From positions 31,489 through 95,488 of the forward strand of contig JANOVV010000075.1 in NCBI GenBank assembly GCA_031417555.1: a stretch of DNA of 64,000 nt. The letters run 5' to 3'. Numbering within the stretch: the stretch's first letter is position 1; every line of letters begins with the position of its first letter. Both the position numbers and the translations under genes were made by a program. The notes under the pieces were generated by a model. That model searched no databases, had not been told where the DNA came from, and worked only from the letters and a program-made list of their open reading frames with translations. This DNA is from JADKIH01 sp031417555. GTDB taxonomy: Bacteria; Bacteroidota; Bacteroidia; AKYH767-A; 2013-40CM-41-45. This document shows positions 9,327-17,919 of the stretch, piece by piece.

Positions 9327-9429
9327 AAATCGTAATCTTCTTCAAAAATTTTATCATCAAAATCACATTTTTTGTGGTGACATTGCGTGTGTATTTGATT
9401 TCTATTTAAAAATAAAACAATGTTAGTGC

Positions 9430-10380
9430 CTAATATTTAATTACAATTATTAAAGAACATATTAATATAGTCAGCCATAAAATTATACCCTGAAGCAGCG
9501 GCCTTAAACCAACAATTTTTAATTTGGCTGGCGAAATTCCAAGCCCTATCAGAAACAAAGTAACACTAAATCCTATTTTTGAAAGGGTTAAAATATTTTG
9601 AGTAAATGTTTCGGGTAACGACAAATATGTATTTATTATCGAAGCGAAAATAAAAAACAATATAAACCAAGGAAAAGAAGACGCGGAACTTTGCTTTTTA
9701 AATATTATCGATGTAATTAATGCAAGTGGAATTATCCACAAAGCTCGCGCGAGTTTAATTGTCGTTGCTATCATTAGCGCCTCATTACCATAATTGGCCG
9801 CAGCTCCAACTACAGAGCTTGTATCATGAATGGCAATCGCCGCCCAAATTCCAAATTGCTCTTGCGAAAGATTAAATGCACGACCAATTACCGGAAAAAT
9901 AAAAAGGGCCGCAGCATTCAGAATAAACACCGTTCCTATAGAAACCGAAACATCGTTTTCGTCTGCATCTACAACCTGGCTAATGGCTGCAATTGCACTT
10001 CCTCCGCATATTGCTGTGCCCACACTTATCAGGTATGAAATTATACGATCAACTTTTAAAAGTCTCCCGATTATAAAACCAAGGCCTATAGAAAATCCAA
10101 TTGTTAGTAGCGTAAAAACAAACCCATCTCTCCCCGCTTCAACTACTTTAGTAAAATTCATCCCAAAACCAAGCCCTATAATAGACGCCTGTAATAAATA
10201 TTTTATTATGGCTTTTGTCGTTTTCGGATATGGATTACCAAAAACAAAAACTACAACCATTCCCATTAACAATGCTATCGTAGGTTGTAGTTGAAAAATA
10301 ATTATTAACAAAACAGAAATCAACAAAAATATTTTGCCGACTCTTATTAATAAACTTCCTTCTTTTTCCCCCTTTAACAT
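9430..10380 (-). CDS. YeiH-family putative sulfate/sulfonate exporter
   Basis: A polytopic inner-membrane protein of 316 residues with roughly ten hydrophobic segments. It shows the family's signature GTAICGGSAIAAISQVV (about residues 122-138) and IAIHDTSSVVGAAANYG (about 178-194). The family is usually annotated as putative sulfate exporter; direct biochemical proof is thin. It is transcribed away from a persulfide dioxygenase-rhodanese fusion 117 bp away, so a role in exporting an oxidised sulfur product such as sulfite, sulfate or thiosulfate is a reasonable inference from context. Confidence 0.88.
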   Translation of the reverse strand: MLKGEKEGSLLIRVGKIFLLISVLLIIIFQLQPTIALLMGMVVVFVFGNPYPKTTKAIIKYLLQASIIGLGFGMNFTKVVEAGRDGFVFTLLTIGFSIGLGFIIGRLLKVDRIISYLISVGTAICGGSAIAAISQVVDADENDVSVSIGTVFILNAAALFIFPVIGRAFNLSQEQFGIWAAIAIHDTSSVVGAAANYGNEALMIATTIKLARALWIIPLALITSIIFKKQSSASSFPWFILFFIFASIINTYLSLPETFTQNILTLSKIGFSVTLFLIGLGISPAKLKIVGLRPLLQGIILWLTILICSLIIVIKY

Positions 10381-10469
10381 TCAAGCCGAAAGTTCGATAT
10401 AATTACCTTAATACCTATTTGGATATTGTCTTCTTTATTGACACCCTTTTTATTCGCCGGGCGTTTTTG

Positions 10470-10477
10470 TATCTTCG
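10470..10477 (+). promoter_or_regulatory. Possible -7 element of the persulfide dioxygenase gene
   Basis: TATCTTCG, one base from the TAnnTTTG consensus, ends 20 bases before the ATG at 10498. No convincing -33 TTG lies at the expected spacing. Confidence 0.4.
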
Positions 10478-10497
10478 CCTAAGACTAAACAAATCCA

Positions 10498-11898
10498 ATG
10501 TTTATACAACAGCTTTATACTAATTGTCTTGCCGAAGCGGCCTATTATATAGAATCGAACGGCGAGGCTGCAATTGTAGACCCGATTCGTGAAATAGAGC
10601 CTTATCTTGCTCTTGCTAAAAGCCGGGGGGCAAAAATTAAATATGTTTTCGAAACACATTTTCATGCCGACTTTGTATCGGGACATATCGATCTGGCTAA
10701 TCAAACAGGCTCCACAATTGTTTTTGGTCCCCTTGCCGAAACTTCTTACAAGATTTATAATGCTAAAGACGGCGAAGAATTTAAGGTTGGCGATCTTACC
10801 ATTAAAGCTCTTCACACTCCCGGGCACACTCCCGAATCAACCTGCTATCTTCTTCTTGACGAAAGTTATCAGGAATATTGTGTGTTTACAGGCGACACGT
10901 TGTTTGTCGGCGATGTCGGAAGACCGGACCTGCTTGACGGTAAAATGTCCAGTCGCGAGCTTGCGTCTTTGCTTTATGATTCTTTAAATAAAAAAATAAA
11001 AACACTGCCCGACGAAGTTTTGGTTTACCCGGCCCATGGCGCCGGCTCATCGTGTGGTAAAAATATCGGCAAAGAAACATGGAGCACAATCGGCGAACAA
11101 AAAAGAATGAATTATGCTTTAGGAAATATTAGTAAAGAAGATTTTATTCATGCCTTGACCGAAGATCTAACTGCTCCTCCTGCTTATTTCTTCGAAGATG
11201 CGCGGATTAATAAGGAGGGATATGCTTCAATTTCCAGCGTAATGAAAAAAAATCTTCGGCCATTAGAAATTGATTCTTTTCTAACAGAAGTTAATAACAG
11301 CGCTCTGATCTTAGATACAAGAGTGCCGGATAATTTTGAGAGGGGGTATATTAAAAACTCAATTAACATCGGTTTGGATGGCATGTTTGCTATTTGGGCC
11401 GGAACTATTATAGAAATCGGAAAACGACTGGTACTTGTTTGTGAAAAAGGGAAGGAAGAAGAAAGCGTGCAAAGACTGGCCCGTGTCGGTTTTGAAAATA
11501 TTGCCGGCTATCTCGACGGTGGTTTTGAAAAATGGTTGTCTTCCGGACAAACCTATGAAACAATTTCTACGATAGATCCTAAAGAGTTTGCTTCGAAAGT
11601 TAAAGGCGGAGCCCGCGTACTCGATGTAAGAAAGTTTTCGGAGGCAGAGAATGGACATGTAAAAAATGCAACAATAATTCCCCTTGCCGAGCTTGAAAAA
11701 AACCAGGGTCTTCTCAACAAAAAGGAGGCTATTTATGTTCACTGTGCCGGCGGATATCGTTCAATGATTGCTTCTTCTCTCTTGAGGGCTCATGGTTTTG
11801 AAAACATCATCAATGTGAGAAATGGTTGGGGTAAGATAAAAGATTGCGGCGTTGAGATTTCAACCGGCGTTCCTGATAATATTGTAATCGACAAATAA
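10498..11898 (+). CDS. CstB-like persulfide dioxygenase fused to two rhodanese domains
   Basis: A 466-residue fusion. Residues 1-240 form a metallo-beta-lactamase fold related to ETHE1/persulfide dioxygenase, with THFHADF (His54, His56, Asp58), the TPGHTPES loop near 105 and FTGDTLFVGDVGRPDL near 130-145. The second-metal histidine usual in HxHxDH is replaced by Phe59. A first rhodanese domain (about 265-355) keeps a cysteine (Cys315 in VCEKGKEEE). The second (about 365-460) has a good active loop with Cys416 (HCAGGYRS). The architecture and length match CstB-type enzymes, which oxidise glutathione or other low-molecular-weight persulfides and transfer sulfane sulfur, yielding sulfite or thiosulfate. 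Thioredoxin follows after 3 bp and a YeiH-type exporter is divergent, suggesting a sulfide/persulfide detoxification locus. Confidence 0.9.
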   Translation: MFIQQLYTNCLAEAAYYIESNGEAAIVDPIREIEPYLALAKSRGAKIKYVFETHFHADFVSGHIDLANQTGSTIVFGPLAETSYKIYNAKDGEEFKVGDLTIKALHTPGHTPESTCYLLLDESYQEYCVFTGDTLFVGDVGRPDLLDGKMSSRELASLLYDSLNKKIKTLPDEVLVYPAHGAGSSCGKNIGKETWSTIGEQKRMNYALGNISKEDFIHALTEDLTAPPAYFFEDARINKEGYASISSVMKKNLRPLEIDSFLTEVNNSALILDTRVPDNFERGYIKNSINIGLDGMFAIWAGTIIEIGKRLVLVCEKGKEEESVQRLARVGFENIAGYLDGGFEKWLSSGQTYETISTIDPKEFASKVKGGARVLDVRKFSEAENGHVKNATIIPLAELEKNQGLLNKKEAIYVHCAGGYRSMIASSLLRAHGFENIINVRNGWGKIKDCGVEISTGVPDNIVIDK

Positions 11899-11901
11899 AA
11901 A

Positions 11902-12201
11902 ATGGATCCGCTTTTAGAAAAATGGATTTCCGGATCCCCGAATATCTTAGTTGACTTTTTTGCAGATTGGTGTGAGCCTTGCAAGTGGGTTGTTCCCGTG
12001 TTAGACGATGTGGGTAAACATTTTAATGAAAAAATAAAAATCACAAAAATTAATATAGACGAACATCCCGAGATAGCTAAATCGCTTATGATTCTAAGTG
12101 TTCCAACACTTATACTTTTTGTTGATAAAAAAGAAGTTTGGAGAATGCGTGGTTTTGATACCTCTCCTTCATTAATTAATATACTCGGTAAATTTGTTTA
12201 A
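11902..12201 (+). CDS. Thioredoxin-like protein with CEPC active site
   Basis: A 99-residue single-domain thioredoxin fold. The redox motif is WCEPCK (Cys24, Cys27) where classical thioredoxins have WCGPCK. The cis-proline before VPTLI (near residue 73) is present, and the length fits thioredoxin. There is no signal peptide, so it is cytoplasmic. It starts 3 bp after the persulfide dioxygenase-rhodanese gene and is almost certainly co-translated. The inferred role is to reduce the rhodanese persulfide or otherwise accept sulfane sulfur. Glu in place of Gly should change the active-site redox potential or partner choice. Confidence 0.9.
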   Translation: MDPLLEKWISGSPNILVDFFADWCEPCKWVVPVLDDVGKHFNEKIKITKINIDEHPEIAKSLMILSVPTLILFVDKKEVWRMRGFDTSPSLINILGKFV

Positions 12202-12202
12202 T

Positions 12203-12234
12203 AAAAAAACCGCCGTTTAAATTATAAACGACGG
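12203..12234 (-). terminator. Rho-independent terminator for the minus-strand coiled-coil gene
   Basis: CCGCCGTTTA at 12210-12219 and TAAACGACGG at 12225-12234 form a 10-bp stem with one imperfect pair and a 5-base loop. Read on the minus strand the stem is followed by seven T. It lies 24 bp past the end of the 12258-13157 gene. On the plus strand it follows thioredoxin but lacks a T run. Confidence 0.85.
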
Positions 12235-12257
12235 CCGATACATATCAATTAACTATT

Positions 12258-13157
12258 TTATCGAAGCACACAACTTCCTGCACCACTTAGATTTCCGTCT
12301 ATATAAACTTCTATCAAATAAGTTCCGGGTGCAAATTTTTTGTCTTCTTGTTCCTCGTAATTCATACATAAATTCTGCTTCGCACCGGTAAACGTAATAT
12401 TCGAAGAGGATGCATACATTATCTCTTCGCCGGATGCCGTTGTAAACGAACCCGAACCTGTGCCACGATTACCAATTGGCTTGCCTCCTGGCTCTGTGAT
12501 TTTCATATAAACTGTTTTTTCTCCCTGCTTTGTTATTTTATTATCGAGGATATCAAAACAAACTTCGAGCTTATGAGTTCTTCTGGCCAAAGCTGTTTCA
12601 ACATATTTGCCACTACTCCTTCTTTTAAAAGAGTTTACTTTGATATATTCCGATTTTAATACAGACGCAGTAGCGACTGTTGTTTCCAGGTTTTTAGATA
12701 ATGATTGGTTTTGTCCCGTCAGTTGCTCTTTTTCTGTTACAAGTTGCTTGTTTACCATTAACAAAGAATCTATTCTTCCCAGATAGTCGTCGCGCAATAT
12801 TTGAAGGTCGGCAAGTTGTTGTTTCATTTGAGCATTAAGTGACTTCAGGTTTTTTTCATTTGCTCCGATCGATTTGATCTTCTTAGCCTGCTCATCAATT
12901 TTAGCCTGAGCTTCGTTTAAAAGGCTGTCAAGATTTGCGGATATCCCGCGATATTTTTCCAACTCGGCTCTCGCATCAGAGAGCTCTTTTTCAACATTGA
13001 CCCGCTCAACAACAAGGGTGTCAACTTTTTGTTCATACATATTGACTGAAGTAGAGTGGTTTCTCCATTGGTAAATGTTTAATACAACCGACAACAGCAG
13101 AAGTATGATCCAAAACATTCCTTTTTTACCTTTATTGTCCTGGTTTTGTGTTTCCAT
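12258..13157 (-). CDS. Membrane-anchored coiled-coil protein, unknown function
   Basis: A 299-residue protein. After a short hydrophilic N-terminus there is one transmembrane segment (residues 13-29, GMFWIILLLLSVVLNIY). A long coiled coil follows from about 40 to 165 with heptad-like Leu/Glu/Lys spacing (VEKELSDARAELEKY). A beta-rich C-terminal domain of about 130 residues ends in the YLIEVYIDGNLSGAGSCVL strand pair. The topology suggests a single-pass inner-membrane protein with the coiled coil and globular domain on one face. No family is recognised with confidence. It stands alone, divergent from RNase R, and has its own terminator. Confidence 0.75.
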   Translation of the reverse strand: METQNQDNKGKKGMFWIILLLLSVVLNIYQWRNHSTSVNMYEQKVDTLVVERVNVEKELSDARAELEKYRGISANLDSLLNEAQAKIDEQAKKIKSIGANEKNLKSLNAQMKQQLADLQILRDDYLGRIDSLLMVNKQLVTEKEQLTGQNQSLSKNLETTVATASVLKSEYIKVNSFKRRSSGKYVETALARRTHKLEVCFDILDNKITKQGEKTVYMKITEPGGKPIGNRGTGSGSFTTASGEEIMYASSSNITFTGAKQNLCMNYEEQEDKKFAPGTYLIEVYIDGNLSGAGSCVLR

Positions 13158-13474
13158 TATTTAATTTCTTTATTATTAAGTGTGGGTGAGTATTAAATTG
13201 TAAAATTAAACCAGCATCATTGTTCTTATTGGACCGTTCCTAAAAGTTATGAACGGCTTTTTCACAATTTAATTGAATACAAAAACATGATTTGTTTTAA
13301 TTATCGAAGATGAAAAAAATTTATGGTTTTTCAATTATAAAACGTGTTTACTTTATGTTCATTCATTTTGCTTCTGACTGTTTCAGTAAGAATATTAATA
13401 ATTATTTTAGTTGTCCGGAATTTTAATGCTAATGCGTATTACTTTTATTGAATCTTTAATGAAAATAAAAATTG
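13158..13474. other. Divergent intergenic region upstream of rnr
   Basis: 317 bp that must hold promoters for both the minus-strand coiled-coil gene and rnr. AT-rich, with no perfect TAnnTTTG element at a convincing distance from either start and no stable hairpin recognised. Confidence 0.4.
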
Positions 13475-15826
13475 ATGAGCAAAAAAAATAAGCAGGATGA
13501 TTTATTGAAAGTTTTCCTGGTGGGCGAGGTTTATAAAGCTTTTAACAAGCATCCGAATAAAACCTTTAATTACAAACAACTCATTCGTCTAATAAAATCT
13601 GAGTTACCCGTTTTTGCCGAAGCTAATCCGGATATAAATATTGATGGGTTGAGTGATGGGCTTAAAAAAGAAATTCTCTTCATTCTTGCTGAGTTGCTTG
13701 ACAAGGGGGATTTACTTGAGGTTGAAGTGGGTAAGTTCAAACTCAAACCCAAACACTCTTACATGGAGGGAATAATTGATATAACATCGGGTGGAGCTGC
13801 CTATATTCTCAGCGAAACCAATGAAGATGATATTTATATTGCTCCGCGAAATGTCAAAAATGCTCTTAACGGTGATCGTGTAAAAATTTATTTACATGCA
13901 CGCCACAAAAATAAACGGCTCGAAGGCGAAGTCGCAGAAATTATTACGCGAGCAAAAACCGAATTCGCAGGTACCGTTCAGCTCTCCGATAAATACGCTT
14001 TTGTTGTTCCGGATAGTTCAAAAATGCTGGTCGACATTTTCATCCCTCAGCATTTAGTTAATAACGCACAGCACGGACAAAAAGTAATTGCCGAAATTTC
14101 TGATTGGCCTAAAGGAACTAAAAACCCGATCGGAAAAATCACGAAGCTCCTTGGTTGGCCTGGTGAAAACGATGTGGAAATGAATTCTATCCTCGCCGAA
14201 TATGGATTTCCTCTTTCTTTTCCTCGTCGTGTTGAAGATGAATCCGCCTTAATACCTGAAATGATTTCTAACGAAGAAATTAAAAAACGACGCGATTTCA
14301 GAAGCACTCCCACTTTTACAATAGATCCTGCCGACGCAAAGGATTTTGATGACGCCTTATCAATAATAAAACTTCCAAACGGAAATTGGGAAATCGGTGT
14401 TCATATTGCTGATGTTTCTCATTATGTAAGGCCAACAACACAACTTGATAAAGAGGCATACTACCGCGCCACTTCTGTTTATCTGGTTGATCGGGTTATT
14501 CCAATGCTTCCCGAAAAACTTTCAAACGGAGTATGTTCTCTTCGACCTAATGAAGACAAACTTTGCTTTTCTTCCGTATTCGAAATGGATGAACATGCAA
14601 AAGTTGTTAAACAGTGGTTTGGAAAAACGATTATCCATAGCAACAATCGATTCTCCTATGAACAGGCACAAGAAGTTATCGAAACAGGCAAAGGAATAAT
14701 GTCTGATGAAATTCTAACATTAGATATTCTTGCAAAAAAACTTCGGGCAGAGCGTTTCAAAAACGGAGCCATTGCTTTCGAAAAAGTAGAGGTTCGATTT
14801 AAGCTTGACGAAAGTGGTAAACCCCTTGGCGTCTATTTAAAAGAAAGCAAAGATTCCAATAAACTTATTGAAGAGTTTATGCTTTTGGCGAACAGATCGG
14901 TCGCAGAATTTGTCGGTCGAAAGCATGAAATCGTTTCTGAAGGAAAAAGAAAAAAAGTTGTGGAGGAACAAACACTTCGCGTAGAAAAAAAACCATTCGT
15001 ATATCGCGTGCATGATTCTCCGGTCACCGAAAGACTGGAAAGTTTTGCTGCTTTTGCCGGAAAGTGGGGATACAAACTTAAAATCACCAATGAGCGAGAA
15101 ATCGCAGGATCGCTTAATGGTCTTATGAAAGAGCTCCATGGTAAAAAAGAACAAAATGTTCTTGAACAACTGGCTGTGCGTACCATGTCTAAGGCAGTTT
15201 ATACAACAGAAAATATCGGTCATTACGGACTGGCTTTTGATTTCTATACTCATTTTACTTCTCCAATACGTCGATATCCCGACGTTCTTGTTCATCGCCT
15301 TCTTGAGTTTTATCTTGAAGGAAAATCAGGCGTTGATCAGGATTTGCTGGAAGAGCAGTGTAAACATAGTACTCAAATGGAAATCAAGGCGTCTGAAGCT
15401 GAGCGTGCTTCCATTAAATATAAACAAGTCGAGTTCTTGCAAGATAAAATAGGAGAAGTTTTTGACGGGTTGATTTCTGGGGTTACCGAATGGGGTCTTT
15501 ATGTTGAGATCGTTGAAAATAAATGTGAAGGAATGATTCGCCTTCGTGATCTGGCTGATGATTTTTATGAATTTGATGACAGCAACTACTGTGTTATTGG
15601 TTCGAGAACAAAACGAAAATACACACTGGGCGACTCTGTAAAAGTTGAAGTAATGCGATGTGATCTTTTACGAAAACAAATCGACCTGCGAATGATTAAT
15701 GGTGATGATGGTGCGCCTACATTTAATTCTCATAAATCTATTAAATCGCCCGGACAGTTAGAAAGAAGAAATACCCGTGGCCGAAAGAATAGCGGGTCGC
15801 GTTCCGGAAAGTATCATAAAAAATAA
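13475..15826 (+). CDS. rnr: Ribonuclease R
   Basis: A 783-residue 3'-5' exoribonuclease of the RNase II/R family. In order: an N-terminal winged-helix region (residues 1-75), two cold-shock/OB domains (about 80-235), the RNB catalytic domain (about 265-600) and a C-terminal S1 domain (about 660-740). A Lys/Arg/Ser-rich tail ends the protein. The catalytic aspartates are seen in TIDPADAKDFDDAL as Asp284, Asp290, Asp292 and Asp293. HFTSPIRRYPDVLVHRLL is the conserved RNA-channel motif. An in-frame TTG lies directly before the ATG; I take the ATG at 13475. The enzyme degrades structured RNA and acts in rRNA quality control. The following small membrane gene starts 3 bp after the stop. Confidence 0.96.
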   Translation: MSKKNKQDDLLKVFLVGEVYKAFNKHPNKTFNYKQLIRLIKSELPVFAEANPDINIDGLSDGLKKEILFILAELLDKGDLLEVEVGKFKLKPKHSYMEGIIDITSGGAAYILSETNEDDIYIAPRNVKNALNGDRVKIYLHARHKNKRLEGEVAEIITRAKTEFAGTVQLSDKYAFVVPDSSKMLVDIFIPQHLVNNAQHGQKVIAEISDWPKGTKNPIGKITKLLGWPGENDVEMNSILAEYGFPLSFPRRVEDESALIPEMISNEEIKKRRDFRSTPTFTIDPADAKDFDDALSIIKLPNGNWEIGVHIADVSHYVRPTTQLDKEAYYRATSVYLVDRVIPMLPEKLSNGVCSLRPNEDKLCFSSVFEMDEHAKVVKQWFGKTIIHSNNRFSYEQAQEVIETGKGIMSDEILTLDILAKKLRAERFKNGAIAFEKVEVRFKLDESGKPLGVYLKESKDSNKLIEEFMLLANRSVAEFVGRKHEIVSEGKRKKVVEEQTLRVEKKPFVYRVHDSPVTERLESFAAFAGKWGYKLKITNEREIAGSLNGLMKELHGKKEQNVLEQLAVRTMSKAVYTTENIGHYGLAFDFYTHFTSPIRRYPDVLVHRLLEFYLEGKSGVDQDLLEEQCKHSTQMEIKASEAERASIKYKQVEFLQDKIGEVFDGLISGVTEWGLYVEIVENKCEGMIRLRDLADDFYEFDDSNYCVIGSRTKRKYTLGDSVKVEVMRCDLLRKQIDLRMINGDDGAPTFNSHKSIKSPGQLERRNTRGRKNSGSRSGKYHKK

Positions 15827-15829
15827 AAA

Positions 15830-16288
15830 ATGGAAAACTCAACGGATGAAACTTCCGCTTCATCAAATCGGGAACTTGTTTTAGAAAATGAAACCATCTT
15901 ATGTTTATTGGAAACCTCTCGTTGGGCTAATGTTCTATCAATTATGGGTTTTATTGGTCTTGGCCTCTTATTAATTTTCGGTTTGTTGGTTGGGACAGTA
16001 ATGAATAATATAAACACGCCGGTATTTTCTTCGTTTTCTTCGGGTCTTGTCTCCGCTTTTTATCTTCTACTTGCCGGTATTTATTTTATGCCGGTTTTGT
16101 ATCTGTTTCGTTTTGCTTCTCGAATGAAATTTGCTATTCGTGAAATGAATCAGGAAGCATTGAACGATGCTTTTAAAAACATGAAGTCCTTATTTCGTTT
16201 TTTGGGAATGATGACAATTGCTATCGTTTGCGTTTATGTTTTAATTTTAATTTCTGTGATTATGTTTAGTTTGTTTAGGAGTTATTGA
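15830..16288 (+). CDS. Small membrane protein (DUF5362-like)
   Basis: A 152-residue protein with three or four hydrophobic segments: about 37-58 (SIMGFIGLGLLLIFGLLV), 70-100 and 125-150. The cytoplasmic N-terminus is acidic. The RWANVLSIMGFIGLG start and the pattern after it resemble the Bacteroidota family of unknown function often annotated DUF5362; I assign this from memory and without an alignment. It begins 3 bp after rnr and is probably translated from the same mRNA. A functional link to RNase R is not evident. Confidence 0.7.
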   Translation: MENSTDETSASSNRELVLENETILCLLETSRWANVLSIMGFIGLGLLLIFGLLVGTVMNNINTPVFSSFSSGLVSAFYLLLAGIYFMPVLYLFRFASRMKFAIREMNQEALNDAFKNMKSLFRFLGMMTIAIVCVYVLILISVIMFSLFRSY

Positions 16289-16306
16289 GGGGTGTGCTAC
16301 GTTTTT

Positions 16307-16348
16307 ACTCGCGCAGAGCGCGCGGAGTTCGCAGAGGAGTTCGCAAAA
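16307..16348. repeat. CGCAGAG/CGCGGAG-type iterated intergenic repeat
   Basis: A GC-rich run built from degenerate units such as CGCAGAG, CGCGGAG and TTCGCAGAG stands out from the AT-rich surroundings. It is similar in style to the run at 29562-29603. It falls between two convergent genes. Confidence 0.6.
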
Positions 16349-16359
16349 GGTATAGTGGT

Positions 16360-17919
16360 TTATTTTCCGGTGCCCTCTCCGTCTTCAATTTTTTCGTCTT
16401 CAATTTTACTTTCTATTCCGCTGTTAAATGTTCTTCGGAAAATTAATGCCCCGTTTTCGTCAAACATTTTCCATTCGCCATCTTTTAGTCCAAGTCGAAA
16501 ATTTCTTATTTCACGTATTTTACCATTGAGCCAATAGTATTTGTGGGTTCCCGTTTCCTGGCCGTCCAAATATTCACCTTCAAATGCGATTGGGCCATTC
16601 AAATAATATTGTTTCCAAACGCCGTCTTCTTTTCCTTCGATAAATTTTCCTTCAGCTACATATTCTCCGTTTTTAAATTTCCATTCTCCCTCTTGTTTGC
16701 CTTCAATGTAATTTCCTTCTGCTATTATTTTTCCGTCTTCATTGTATTCCTTCATGTAGCCATCTTCGCGACCTGCGATATATGTTTCTTCGCGGCGTAA
16801 AAGTCCGTTCGGATAAAACCACTTCCAGGGTCCGTTCGGTTTACCTATTATATAATTTCCTACTTGTTCTATTGTGTCGTTCTCAAATGAAAACTTCCAC
16901 AAACCTTCGCGTTTTCCATCTATATAATTTCCGATAGATCTTTGCTGTCCGCTTTCATAAAATTCTCTCCACTCTCCTTGTTCACGACCCTGATTATCCA
17001 TTCTTCCCTGGCGCAAAAGTTTTCCACCCGCAAAAATTTTAGCACTGTCGATGTTTCCGTTTTCATCAAATAATCTAAAAACTCCTTCAGGAACACCTTT
17101 CTTATATGTTCCAACAATTTTGGTTGCGCCTGTTGGATAATAATTTCGCTTTACTTCAAACTTATCTTTTTCCTCCACTTTTGTTATTATAAGTTCCCCC
17201 ATTTTATACTCTTCCTTTTTGACTACACGTCCATCGGCAGAATATTCTTTAAAAAAACCATCCTTCTTGTCGTCTTTATAAACACCCTCGGATTTAACCT
17301 GATCGTTTTCATAAAAATCTTTGTAAACGCCTTGCTTTAATCCTCGTTTATCAATGCGGTTAATTTTTTCTTCCTTTTGAAAATATCCGTTTTTATAATT
17401 TGTAACGGTTATTACCGTTCCATCTGATCTGAATTCTTTTGCGAGTCCATTTTCAATTCCGCCTACATAAGGAATTAAGCGGATTAGTTTTCCTTCTTCA
17501 TTATATAATTTCAGCGGACCATTGCGTACGCCGGCTGAATCTGTTTCTTCGCTTTTGATAATGCCGTTGTCGTAATAGTTAATTTGAACGCCATCCTTTA
17601 GGCTTTCTTTGTAAAAATATTTTGCAGAAATAAAACCGGAGTCGTTATAAAAAATCCATAGGCTATCAAGCTTAAAGTCTTTTCGGTTTCCCTCTGATTT
17701 TATTTTTCCGTTTTCAAAATAATTTTTCCAGTATCCTTCGGGTTTTCCATTTACTACTAAACCCTCACTGGAAAGTGAACCTCCCGGGTAATAAAATTTT
17801 TTATACTCGTTGATGCCGGAAATTATTTCCTGAGAATTTACATCATTATAAAATAATGTTGAAAGAAAACAAAAAAAGGTAAAGCGTAAAACAATAAAAA
17901 TATTTTTTCTACAAACCAT
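16360..17919 (-). CDS. Exported MORN-repeat (YwqK-like) protein
   Basis: A 519-residue protein with a hydrophobic N-terminal signal (IVLRFTFFCFLSTLF) and then about 20 tandem MORN_2-type repeats. Each contains the G-x-W-(K/R)-x-(F/Y) core, for example KPEGYWKNYFENGKIKSEG and GKREGLWKFSFEND. These repeats form a long beta-hairpin ribbon. Homologues are often labelled antitoxin component YwqK, but no toxin partner is nearby and the signal peptide argues for an exported or periplasmic scaffold role. The start overlaps the end of nadA by 11 bp, so it is translated from the nadA transcript. The last 15 residues are Glu/Lys/Gly-rich. Confidence 0.85.
   Translation of the reverse strand: MVCRKNIFIVLRFTFFCFLSTLFYNDVNSQEIISGINEYKKFYYPGGSLSSEGLVVNGKPEGYWKNYFENGKIKSEGNRKDFKLDSLWIFYNDSGFISAKYFYKESLKDGVQINYYDNGIIKSEETDSAGVRNGPLKLYNEEGKLIRLIPYVGGIENGLAKEFRSDGTVITVTNYKNGYFQKEEKINRIDKRGLKQGVYKDFYENDQVKSEGVYKDDKKDGFFKEYSADGRVVKKEEYKMGELIITKVEEKDKFEVKRNYYPTGATKIVGTYKKGVPEGVFRLFDENGNIDSAKIFAGGKLLRQGRMDNQGREQGEWREFYESGQQRSIGNYIDGKREGLWKFSFENDTIEQVGNYIIGKPNGPWKWFYPNGLLRREETYIAGREDGYMKEYNEDGKIIAEGNYIEGKQEGEWKFKNGEYVAEGKFIEGKEDGVWKQYYLNGPIAFEGEYLDGQETGTHKYYWLNGKIREIRNFRLGLKDGEWKMFDENGALIFRRTFNSGIESKIEDEKIEDGEGTGK

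Larger units (their letters stand above)
8295..9429. other. Gene-poor region between polyphosphate and sulfur loci
   Basis: About 1.1 kb of AT-rich sequence containing only the two weak plus-strand frames described separately. No tRNA, terminator hairpin, insertion sequence end or extended repeat was recognised. The promoter of the minus-strand Lys-rich protein/ppk1/ppx operon is expected just right of 8294, but no clear -7 element was seen. Confidence 0.5.

Noticed and set aside
16360..17919. MORN/YwqK protein as half of a toxin-antitoxin system
   Set aside because: No toxin-like partner is adjacent, the protein is 519 residues long with a signal peptide, and it is translated from the nadA transcript.
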